A stretch of DNA of 14,316 nucleotides, taken from DATEMK01 sp035275625. Its GTDB lineage: Bacteria > Bacteroidota > Bacteroidia > AKYH767-A > OLB10. Within the stretch, counting starts at the first letter, position 1; the number at the start of each line of letters is the position of its first letter. The DNA lies in assembly GCA_035275625.1 (NCBI GenBank), contig DATEMK010000275.1, positions 1-14,316 of the forward strand, read 5' to 3'. The notes under the pieces were generated by a model, which was not told where the DNA came from, did not search any database, and was given only the letters and a program-made list of their open reading frames with translations. Of this stretch, positions 1 to 6,843 are shown in pieces. A program made the position numbers and the translations under genes.

Positions 1-935
1 ATTTCTTTTCCTAAAAAATTTTCACGATCCCCTACACCAACATTTAAATTTCTTATTTTTAAATAGCGTCCTTCATTCGGATGTATTGGTTTTTTATCTG
101 TGGAAATAAAGTATTGAAATTTTATTTTTCCAATTTGACTAAAGGGCCTTTTATGTTCTTCTAAAATAAAGGTTTTTGCATAAACATGTCTAAAAAGTAG
201 TTCATTTTGATATAAAACCTTAAACGGCAGGCGAGAACTATAATTCGTAAAGAATGTATTAAAGTAGTTTTCTTCAAACTCAATTGGAAGATCTTCCGAT
301 AATAACCATTTAAGTTTATTTACCACAGAAAAATAATCTTTATTTTTAATGGAATGTTTACTTACCTTAAACTCAGATTTTGGATTGAAAAATTCTTTTG
401 TAATTGTTGCAAATCCCGTTAGAGTTATTTTTGTGTAATGATCGTTTCGTAATACATTTTCCTTTTTCCTCCCTCCACTAATTTTAATATCGCTAATTTG
501 AATAAAACGATTATACTGATCAAAATACAAATGGCAAGGGATTTCAGCATGCATACAATCAGTTTCTCCGGCTTTCTTTGATTCAATTGCATAGTTTTTA
601 AAAAATGGGAAGACTGCCAAAAAACCCACACCAAATTGGCCAATTTTCTTCCTTTCTTGCTTATTGTATTCTTTAACTTCTCTTTTTTTGCCTGCGATTC
701 TTAAATAAAAATCATAATCTTCTTCGTCCATTCCATTACCATTATCCCAAATAGTAATAGTTTCATTTTTCAAATCGACCTCAATCTTAACCTCAGTCGC
801 AAGTGCATCATAAGAATTAATTATTACCTCTTTTAAAGCATTCGGGAAATTTTCGTAAGTAGATTCGCTAAGAATTTTTATAATATTCTTATCGACAGTA
901 ATTACTTTAGGCCATTTGTTTGAAGATTTCGCCAC
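1..935 (-). CDS. GHKL-type ATP-binding protein, C-terminus cut by window edge
   Basis: This is the N-terminal 311 codons of a Bergerat-fold (GHKL) ATPase, open without a stop to the left edge. Visible motifs, counting from the GTG: the N-box helix ALKEVIINSYDA (33-44), with the presumed catalytic/Mg-binding E36 and N40; the G1 box DNGNGM (64-69), whose aspartate binds adenine; and the G2 lid GQFGVGF (99-105), which is closest in form to Hsp90 (IGQFGVGF). Residues after about 115 would be the transducer region; I recognise no further domain. GTG at 935 is chosen because it precedes the fold by a normal distance and the first in-frame ATG lies inside the G1 box. An in-frame TTG at 980 would add 15 unremarkable residues. 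The gene is visibly AT-rich (15 G+C in the first 60 bases), unlike its neighbours, suggesting transfer. Family knowledge: bacterial MutL/MORC/Hsp90-like GHKL proteins of this kind often sit in restriction or defence loci. Membership here is inference; no partner gene is visible. Confidence 0.85.
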   Translation of the reverse strand, partial: MAKSSNKWPKVITVDKNIIKILSESTYENFPNALKEVIINSYDALATEVKIEVDLKNETITIWDNGNGMDEEDYDFYLRIAGKKREVKEYNKQERKKIGQFGVGFLAVFPFFKNYAIESKKAGETDCMHAEIPCHLYFDQYNRFIQISDIKISGGRKKENVLRNDHYTKITLTGFATITKEFFNPKSEFKVSKHSIKNKDYFSVVNKLKWLLSEDLPIEFEENYFNTFFTNYSSRLPFKVLYQNELLFRHVYAKTFILEEHKRPFSQIGKIKFQYFISTDKKPIHPNEGRYLKIRNLNVGVGDRENFLGKE

Positions 936-1158
936 AAATTTATTTTTTTGGTAAAAATACTTAAAAGGTTTAAAATTCAATTTTTTATCTTTTCTTCAAA
1001 TAATATGTATGTATAAGCATGTTATGTAGAATTATTTTTTTTAACTGTGATGAATGTTTAATAAAAGAATCCTGGCAACGCCTGTTGAACTTTACCCTCT
1101 GCCTTTCCTTCACCTTTTCCCAAATACCTCTTATCAAACCCTCCTTAAAGCCCAAAAC

Positions 1159-1494
1159 TTCCTTCCTCCTCTTTGAACATTCCTGACTCCTCTGCCGTGA
1201 TTCAAGCAGGAAGGGCCGCGTTTCCTTTATCCTTCACCAAACTTCCTTTATCCTCTGTGCGTATTCCTGTCTCCTTTGCAATACTTCCTTTATCCTCATT
1301 CATTGTTCCGGTTTCCTCTCATCACGTTCCTTTATCCTCTGTCTCTTTTCCTGCATACTTCATCACGTTTCCTTTCTCCTCGGCCGGTTTTCCGGGATGC
1401 ATCAACCCTCTTCCTCCCTCCTCTTCCGCTTTTCCTTTCTCCCCGTTCATGATTCCTTCCTCCTCCGTCACGCTTCCTTCAGGATGTTTGAGAA
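1159..1494. repeat. Array of sixteen 21-bp tandem units with variable 8-base segments
   Basis: Units start at 1159, 1180, 1201 and then every 21 bases to 1474, with no phase slip. Fifteen of sixteen begin TTCC (the unit at 1201 begins TTCA). The core is TTCCTTTATCCTC: TTCCTTTATCC is exact at 1222, 1243, 1285 and 1327; TTCCTTTCTCC occurs at 1369 and 1432, and TTCCTTCCTCC at 1159 and 1453. The last 8 bases differ in every unit. The middle of the array alternates TTTATCC-type with G-containing cores, hinting at a 42-bp higher-order period. Translated on the plus strand, the array gives a heptad of hydrophobic-Pro-x-Ser-Ser-x-x in a frame open from a TTG at 1173 to 1532. The strand is pyrimidine-rich, so few stop codons are expected there by chance. 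On the minus strand one frame gives a charged Gly-rich heptad (E-D/E-K-G) but is interrupted. Whether this is a minisatellite, a coding repeat or a protein-binding array cannot be decided from sequence alone. Confidence 0.9.
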
Positions 1495-1780
1495 ATTCTC
1501 CATCCGCTGCCACTCGTCAAAACTGCAAGTGATTGCAGGAAAGCGGATTGTAAAAACGGAAGGCTGAAGATTCGGTCTTTCCTCTCACTCTGAAAGTTTA
1601 AGAGACAGTAATTTTTTTGATTTAATTTAATCATCCCGCCCCTATCTTTTCTCAAAATGGTACGAACATGCCCCGCTTTTTGTTCAGGATAAATCCTAAA
1701 AAAAAAATTGTTTTCCTTTAAAATAAAACACCACCATTTCAAAAACGGAGATCAGGTTGAAAACTTTAATGGGCGCGGGC

Positions 1781-1809
1781 TTGGAATTGATCTTTTTTTT
1801 ATATATTTG
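1781..1809 (+). promoter_or_regulatory. Candidate Bacteroidota-type promoter for the 2001-6758 operon
   Basis: TATATTTG at 1802-1809 is a perfect match to the Bacteroidota primary sigma -7 consensus TAnnTTTG. A TTG at 1781-1783 lies 18 bases upstream, a plausible -33 element. Transcription would start near 1816 and leave a leader of about 185 bases before the ATG at 2001. The region is AT-rich, so a chance match is possible. Confidence 0.5.
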
Positions 1810-1871
1810 TTGAAAAAATAACCAGCAGGGAACTCAATTACCAGTTAAATACAAACCAATCTTTGATTCGG

Positions 1872-1888
1872 AAAGTTTCGGAAACTTT
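1872..1888. repeat. Perfect 8-bp inverted repeat in the leader region
   Basis: AAAGTTTC at 1872-1879 and GAAACTTT at 1881-1888 are perfect reverse complements around a single G. The same stretch also reads as a direct repeat, CGGAAAGTTT then CGGAAACTTT (1869-1888 in the phase CGGAAA/CGGAAA). As DNA it resembles a dyad operator. As RNA it could form a 7-bp stem with a CGG loop. It lies about 60 bases after the predicted transcription start. Confidence 0.45.
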
Positions 1889-1927
1889 AAACCTGATAAA
1901 ACCCGGGAAATAAACGGTTTCAGAAAA

Positions 1928-1954
1928 TTATACTCTTCATTGGTAAAAGTATAA
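1928..1954 (+). repeat. 7-bp stem with 13-base loop in the leader
   Basis: TTATACT (1928-1934) and AGTATAA (1948-1954) are perfect reverse complements separated by 13 bases. The stem is AT-rich and therefore weak. It lies 46 bases before the ATG at 2001, so it could be part of a structured leader, but such stems are expected by chance in AT-rich DNA. Confidence 0.25.
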
Positions 1955-2000
1955 CGTTTTGGGCTGTTGTTATTTTTCAGTTAGTAATTAAATTTTTTAT

Positions 2001-2411
2001 ATGAAGGAAAGAAAGCTAACTTCAAAAACCGTTATTGGATGGTGTTTCAGCCTTCTGATCCTGCTCAGCTCGGTTTCGGTTCTTCCTGCACAGGAAACCA
2101 GGAAAGGGCTTAGCCCCGGTGAAAAATCAACTGAAATTACCCTCCGGGTAAAAGGATTGCGCGAAAAAACCTCCGTTGATGACCTGGAAAAGCTGCTCAG
2201 CAGCTACCCGAAAAAAATATTAAGCCATGTTATTGACCGGGAAAATAATTCCGTTACGCTGCTTATTTCTGATAAGATAAGTGTCATAGACCTGCTGCAG
2301 GTAATGGAGATGAACAGCTTTCCTGCCGCTTACCTGAATGAAAAGAATGAATACGTTGCCCTTGATCCGGATGATGAGGATGAATTAGGTCAGCCTGCCG
2401 ATATCAAATGA
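2001..2411 (+). CDS. Small exported protein with HMA-like fold lacking metal cysteines
   Basis: The 136-residue protein begins with a Sec signal peptide: basic start (MKERKLTSK), hydrophobic core at residues 11-28 and a likely cut after LPA (30/31). Residues about 45-115 read as a beta-alpha-beta-beta-alpha-beta ferredoxin-like domain resembling heavy-metal-associated (HMA) domains: strand EITLRVKGL, helix VDDLEKLLSSY, strand ILSHVIDRENNSVTLLI, helix VIDLLQVMEM. The metal-binding GMTCxxC loop of true HMA proteins corresponds to GLREKTS (52-58), so Glu55 and Ser58 occupy the two cysteine positions and copper-type binding is unlikely. The tail is acidic (DPDDEDE). There is no T9SS sorting domain, so the protein should stay periplasmic or be membrane-associated. 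The gene precedes a giant T9SS cargo by only 27 bases and is probably co-transcribed with it, which suggests an accessory role for that cargo. The fold assignment is my inference from pattern; the export signal is clear. No Shine-Dalgarno is present, as is usual for the phylum. Confidence 0.85.
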   Translation: MKERKLTSKTVIGWCFSLLILLSSVSVLPAQETRKGLSPGEKSTEITLRVKGLREKTSVDDLEKLLSSYPKKILSHVIDRENNSVTLLISDKISVIDLLQVMEMNSFPAAYLNEKNEYVALDPDDEDELGQPADIK

Positions 2412-2438
2412 GCTTTTAATTTGTTTTAAACCGTCAGA

Positions 2439-5400
2439 ATGAGGATACGTTTACCACGTACAAAAAAGATTGCTTACCCGGTCACCTGGTTTTACCCCGG
2501 TGTTTTCTTTTTTTTCATTTGTGTAAAAGGATTTTGCCAGACTCCGGCTAATAATTGTTCTTCCAGCGCTTTTCAGCAGATCCCGGTTAACAGCACCCAA
2601 TGCAATGTTTTCACCATGATACCCTGGGATTGCACCACCACCATTGGTACTCCGGCAATTCCCGGGTGTAATGGAGTAACCGGTGCAGGAAGAGACGGGT
2701 GGGGATGGTTTACAGCAGCAGCGGGCACAACAGTTACGAATGTGAAATACGCCAATAAAAATGGCGATGCGCAAATCTATATTTACAGCGGCACCTGCGG
2801 GGCATTAACCCTGGTAGCCTGTGTTGATGACTGGGTGCTGATACCCGAAGTCATCACCTTTGCCAGCACTCCCGGTACAAATTATTATGTAAGAGTCGTG
2901 AGCATACAGGCAAGCATGCAGGGCTCTATTTGTGTCTGGAGCACTATACTGCCTCCGCCCTGCACACCTGTTCCTGCCAATGATGACCCATGCACAGCAA
3001 CCACTATTCCTGTGGGACTTGCCTGTGCTTTCGTTACTTACACCAATGCATGCTCCACTCCTACAACGGGTGTTCCTGCTCCCGGCTGCGGAAATTATGT
3101 CGGTGACGATGTCTGGTTTAAAGCGATAGCGCCTGCCTCAGGGCAGATCCGGTTTGACAGCAATACAGGCACCGTTTTAGACGGAGGCATGGCCGTGTAT
3201 GATACAACCGGTGGAGCCTCCTGCAGTGGCGGGATGAACCTCATAGCATGCGATGACAACAGCAGCGTCAACGGGCAGATGCCCATGCTGACGGTATCGG
3301 GATTAAATCCCGGTGAAGCGGTTTACGTGCGTGTCTGGGAAAATGGTGCTGACAATAACGGCACATTTAAAATCTGCGCTTATGATCCGAGCCCGTGTTC
3401 CGCAACACTTGCCAATGATGACCCGTGCGGTGCGACTCTCCTTACTGCGGGGGTCAATTGTACGTTAGCTTTCTATACCAACCTGTGTGCGACAGCCACC
3501 CCAGGTATCCCTGCTCCTTCCTGCGGGAACTACAGCGGTGGTGATGTCTGGTTCAAAGTGGTAGTGCCTCCTTCGGGAGCATTATTTGTGCGAACACATA
3601 CAGGCGTTATCACTGACGGAAGTGTGGCTTTATACTCCGCCACTGCCTGCAACGGGACTTTTACCGAGGTGGATTGCGATGATGATTCAGGTCCGGGTTT
3701 GATGGGCCTGATCATGACATCAGGATTAACACCCGGTTCAATGGCTTATATACGCGTCTGGTCGTACAATAATACGAATAACGGAACTTTCAGGCTTTGC
3801 GTTTCCGATCCCTGTCCTTCGGGGGTTCCTGTTAATGATTTACCCTGCAATGCAACCATCCTTCCTTACGGGGTCAGCCTGCCCGGAAGCACAGGCTGCG
3901 CCACCAATACAAATGATCCTGCCATGCCATCCTGTTTTACTAACGTAGGGGGAATAGCCCAGATGCATACGGTCTGGTATAAGTTCACGGCAGTTTCTAC
4001 CTGTACAAAAATTAAAGTTTATCCCAATACCATTAACAATACTCAAATGGCTGTTTTTAATTTTTCGGGAACGTGTAATTCATTGGGAACAGCCATTGCC
4101 TGCAATGATGATTACCAGCCGTGCGGTGCAGGCGGGCATACATATAAGTATCCGCAGATACACTTTAACTCTGTTGTCGGAAACACTTATTACATAATGA
4201 TGGACGGCCGCAATGGAAGAACCGGAAGTTTTTCTATCCAGCTGATTAACGGTGGCACCTGGCCAGCCTGCAGCAATGCTTTCCCTCCTATGGCTGTACA
4301 GGATTGCGCATTACCCATGCCTGTGTGCAGCTACACATTGTCCATACCCAATCCCGGTTTTTTTACCATCGGAAATATTTGCGATGTACCCACTCCTGCA
4401 CCGTGTACAGGTGGAACTTCGGGCTGCAGCGTATGTGCAACCAGCTGCCTTTGCACGGGAGAAAGAGGTTCTTCCTGGTATAAAATAATTATTGGCAACG
4501 TGGTGGGCACCCAGTATCTCGAATTTTCAATTGTTCCCAATAATTATCCTGCCCCTTATCCGGGAGGCGAAACAGATTATGATTTTGCAGTTTACGGGCC
4601 CAACCCATCCTGTGCCAACCTCAGTACTCCTATACGCTGTCATTACAGCCCTCTCGGGGTAACCGGTGTTTTTGGTCCTGCGGCCGGTCAGGCGCCCCCT
4701 GCTTATTCTCCCGATTATGACCCGGCTTTCAGGGAAAGAATTCCGGTCCTCACGGGCGAAATCTATTACCTTAACGTGGCTAATTATGAAAACAGCAAAA
4801 ACGGTTTCACGTTAAATATTTTACCGACAACGCCTCTCGCCAACGTGGTTTTACCCGGTGGAACGCTTATCTGGACAGGAGCGGTAAGCACGGATTGGTT
4901 CAACGTGAATAACTGGGGCGGATGTAACATTCCGAATTGCAGCGTCAATGCGATCATTCCCGGTTTTGCCGTTAATTTTCCCATCATCAACGGAGCGGGC
5001 GCCAACTGCCGCAGTCTCGATATTAATTTTGGTGCAAGCCTCAATATAAATGCTCCTTATGAACTGAATATCTGCGGTGATTACAATAACAGCGGAACAT
5101 TTACCGCCAGCGCCAACAGTACAGTTTTATTCCAGGATACTTCTGCCAACTTAAGCACCCTCCATGATCAAACGGTTGACGGATTGCTGACAGGAGCAAA
5201 TCAATTCTGGAATGTAACGGTTAAAAAGCCCGCGGGGTGGAAAGTAATTTCCAACCAGGATATTGATATTGGAGGCAACTTGCTTGTGAGCGGTGCAGCA
5301 GGATCAGGCGGAGAATTCAGCGCTGCAGGAAAATACCACAAAGCCGGGGGAAATTTCACTATTGAATCTTCGCCTCTTACCGCCTTCTATACTGCCGGAA

Positions 5401-6758
5401 CCACTCTTCAATTTAACGGAACAGCGCAGACCTATCTCAACCGAGGATTACTGAATAACGTGCTGATGAATCAAACCGGGGCGGGAACACTTACACTGCA
5501 AAACCACGGTTTGGCCGGAACTGCATGGATGCGGGTCAATGCTGCCTCCACCCTCACGCTTACTAATGGAAAAATAATAGCCGGCACCGGGCCCGCTGCA
5601 ACCAATGATAACCGGGTGGATATTTTAAACCCTGCTGTTGCTGCTATCACCGTTGGCAGTACCGCCAGCTATATAGAAGGAACGCTCAGGCGATCTATGC
5701 CTTCCGCTCTCGGCTCTTATGATTTTCCCGTAGGCACATCAGCAAAGGGATACCAGCGAATCAATTTTAATTTTACTGCAGCGCTCCCTGCTTCTAACAT
5801 TTACTGGAATGTTTATTTTGACAACACGGCTCCTGCCACCAATCCTGCTTTAGGCAATGAATGTTCTTCCAGCTATCATTCCGGTGGTTTGCTTGCCCTG
5901 GATAACGGTTTCTGGAATGTCGAAGCTTTTCCTCCCTTCCCGACAAGCGGAATAATGAATGTCACTAATTTTAACCGGAATCTCAGCTGGGGAGTTCCCC
6001 TCGGTGCCGGATGGACGGTGATGTATAATAATTCCAACAGCAACCTTGCCACAGACTGGCAGCTCAATCCTTTTCCGGCATTTCCATGCGTCAATCCTCC
6101 TGTCACAGCCGTACTCAGAAACAACATGATTGTTACTTCTCTATTTACCGGTAACCCTGTCTGGATCGGAACGGCTCAGTCACAAACACCTTTGCCGGTT
6201 GACCTGCTGAGCTTTGAAGCGCGGGCTCTGAAAAACAGCATTGAATTAAGCTGGGCTACCGCTTCGGAAAAAAACAATAAAGGTTTTGATGTGGAAAGAA
6301 CCATTACTCCTCCTTATAAATTTGAAAAGATGGCATGGCTGGAAGGTCACGGCACAACTACTTCAACTCACTATTATGATTTTGAAGACAAGAGTGTAAA
6401 AGAAGGTATTGACTATTACTACAGGCTGAAGCAAACTGATTACAACGGAAATTTCGCCTACTCAAAAGTAGTGGCTGCAAGTATCCGGAGAATACCATTT
6501 ACGTTTGTCGTGGAACCTAATCCTTATTCGGGGTTTACAAACATTATGTTCGATTTGAAAGAAGCAGGCAGGGTTCACCTCAGCATCTATAATGATATCG
6601 GTCAGAAAGTGGCAACTCTCGTGAATGGAATGGAAAGTACCGGGATTCATAATTATGATTTCAGTGCGGGGGCTTTAGGATACGCACCGGGTATATATTC
6701 AGTGCTTCTGCAGATCAATGACGAGGTATATACAAAGAGAATTATAGAAACAGAATAA
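2439..6758 (+). CDS. T9SS-secreted multidomain surface protein with Cys/Asp-rich tandem modules
   Basis: This is a 1,439-residue secreted protein. A signal peptide (basic RIRLPRTKK, hydrophobic core to about residue 32) is probably cut near FCQ (32-34). Next come a first module (35-175) and three clearly related tandem modules starting near 179, 325 and 464, each with a P-x-N-D-x-P-C opening, a DVWFK/VWYKF strand and a Cys-Asp-Asp loop; they resemble prepeptidase C-terminal-like beta-sandwiches. Residues about 610-800 form a larger Cys-rich domain (CLCTGERGSSWYK, TDYDFAVYGP) of a type seen in Bacteroidota adhesins. WTGAVSTDWFNVNNW (812-826) opens a beta-helix-like stretch, followed by a DFPVG segment near 1096 and an FnIII-like domain beginning LPVDLLSFEA (1252). 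The last 80 residues (VEPNPYSGF at about 1358 to a GIYSVLLQ ending) are a type A T9SS sorting domain. No catalytic motif is visible, so an adhesin or matrix role is more likely than an enzyme. Functionally unassigned. Confidence 0.9.
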   Translation: MRIRLPRTKKIAYPVTWFYPGVFFFFICVKGFCQTPANNCSSSAFQQIPVNSTQCNVFTMIPWDCTTTIGTPAIPGCNGVTGAGRDGWGWFTAAAGTTVTNVKYANKNGDAQIYIYSGTCGALTLVACVDDWVLIPEVITFASTPGTNYYVRVVSIQASMQGSICVWSTILPPPCTPVPANDDPCTATTIPVGLACAFVTYTNACSTPTTGVPAPGCGNYVGDDVWFKAIAPASGQIRFDSNTGTVLDGGMAVYDTTGGASCSGGMNLIACDDNSSVNGQMPMLTVSGLNPGEAVYVRVWENGADNNGTFKICAYDPSPCSATLANDDPCGATLLTAGVNCTLAFYTNLCATATPGIPAPSCGNYSGGDVWFKVVVPPSGALFVRTHTGVITDGSVALYSATACNGTFTEVDCDDDSGPGLMGLIMTSGLTPGSMAYIRVWSYNNTNNGTFRLCVSDPCPSGVPVNDLPCNATILPYGVSLPGSTGCATNTNDPAMPSCFTNVGGIAQMHTVWYKFTAVSTCTKIKVYPNTINNTQMAVFNFSGTCNSLGTAIACNDDYQPCGAGGHTYKYPQIHFNSVVGNTYYIMMDGRNGRTGSFSIQLINGGTWPACSNAFPPMAVQDCALPMPVCSYTLSIPNPGFFTIGNICDVPTPAPCTGGTSGCSVCATSCLCTGERGSSWYKIIIGNVVGTQYLEFSIVPNNYPAPYPGGETDYDFAVYGPNPSCANLSTPIRCHYSPLGVTGVFGPAAGQAPPAYSPDYDPAFRERIPVLTGEIYYLNVANYENSKNGFTLNILPTTPLANVVLPGGTLIWTGAVSTDWFNVNNWGGCNIPNCSVNAIIPGFAVNFPIINGAGANCRSLDINFGASLNINAPYELNICGDYNNSGTFTASANSTVLFQDTSANLSTLHDQTVDGLLTGANQFWNVTVKKPAGWKVISNQDIDIGGNLLVSGAAGSGGEFSAAGKYHKAGGNFTIESSPLTAFYTAGTTLQFNGTAQTYLNRGLLNNVLMNQTGAGTLTLQNHGLAGTAWMRVNAASTLTLTNGKIIAGTGPAATNDNRVDILNPAVAAITVGSTASYIEGTLRRSMPSALGSYDFPVGTSAKGYQRINFNFTAALPASNIYWNVYFDNTAPATNPALGNECSSSYHSGGLLALDNGFWNVEAFPPFPTSGIMNVTNFNRNLSWGVPLGAGWTVMYNNSNSNLATDWQLNPFPAFPCVNPPVTAVLRNNMIVTSLFTGNPVWIGTAQSQTPLPVDLLSFEARALKNSIELSWATASEKNNKGFDVERTITPPYKFEKMAWLEGHGTTTSTHYYDFEDKSVKEGIDYYYRLKQTDYNGNFAYSKVVAASIRRIPFTFVVEPNPYSGFTNIMFDLKEAGRVHLSIYNDIGQKVATLVNGMESTGIHNYDFSAGALGYAPGIYSVLLQINDEVYTKRIIETE
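2973..4265 (+). repeat. Three tandem protein modules of about 145 residues
   Basis: Module starts at 2973, 3411 and 3828 are marked by P/L-A/V-N-D-x-P-C. Each copy then has a T-N-x-C(A/S)T strand, a C-G-N-Y or equivalent, a V-W-F/Y-K strand, an IACDD, VDCDD or IACND acidic loop and a Y-x-R-V-W or YYIMMDGR strand ending in NGTF/TGSF. The first two copies are the closest pair (GNYxGxDVWFKxxxPxSG in both). A more divergent relative occupies 2541-2960. The Cys-Asp-Asp loops could bind calcium, by analogy with other secreted beta-sandwiches; that part is inference. Confidence 0.75.
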
Positions 6759-6843
6759 AATGATATGAAAACTAAAGATTGATAATTTACGGCTGAGTAA
6801 CTAAAAGAAAATAAAAAATTTATAAAAACCATTTAATTTAATT

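Larger units (their letters stand above)
936..2000. other. Long intergenic region (1,065 bases)
   Basis: This stretch separates the divergent ATPase gene (minus) from the secreted-protein operon (plus). In order it holds an AT-rich segment (936-1090) that should carry the ATPase promoter; a pyrimidine-rich segment that becomes a regular 21-bp array (clear from 1159 to 1494, with a degenerate in-phase unit possibly from 1117); an AT-rich stretch with several homopolymer runs (1600-1800); and a putative promoter and leader for the downstream operon (1781-2000). For the minus-strand gene I see only a near match to the Bacteroidota -7 element, TATTATTTG on the minus strand at 1005-997, with one base too many in its spacer. 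Short open frames exist on both strands but look like by-products of base composition. Confidence 0.6.

Noticed and set aside
425..643. 72-residue minus-strand ORF
   Set aside because: It lies in another frame of the GHKL ATPase gene, whose own frame carries the N, G1 and G2 motifs through this region.
1159..1494. CRISPR array
   Set aside because: The period is only 21 bases with an imperfect core of about 13 bases and 8-base variable parts, far below CRISPR repeat and spacer lengths, and there are no cas genes nearby.
1322..1513. 63-residue minus-strand ORF with charged Gly heptads
   Set aside because: It is the reverse translation of the 21-bp array and stops midway through it (at 1322), so its heptad pattern follows from the DNA period and is not independent coding evidence.
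1479..1742. 87-residue minus-strand ORF
   Set aside because: It overlaps the end of the repeat array, has no recognisable domain or signal peptide and an amino-acid composition typical of chance translation of AT-rich DNA.
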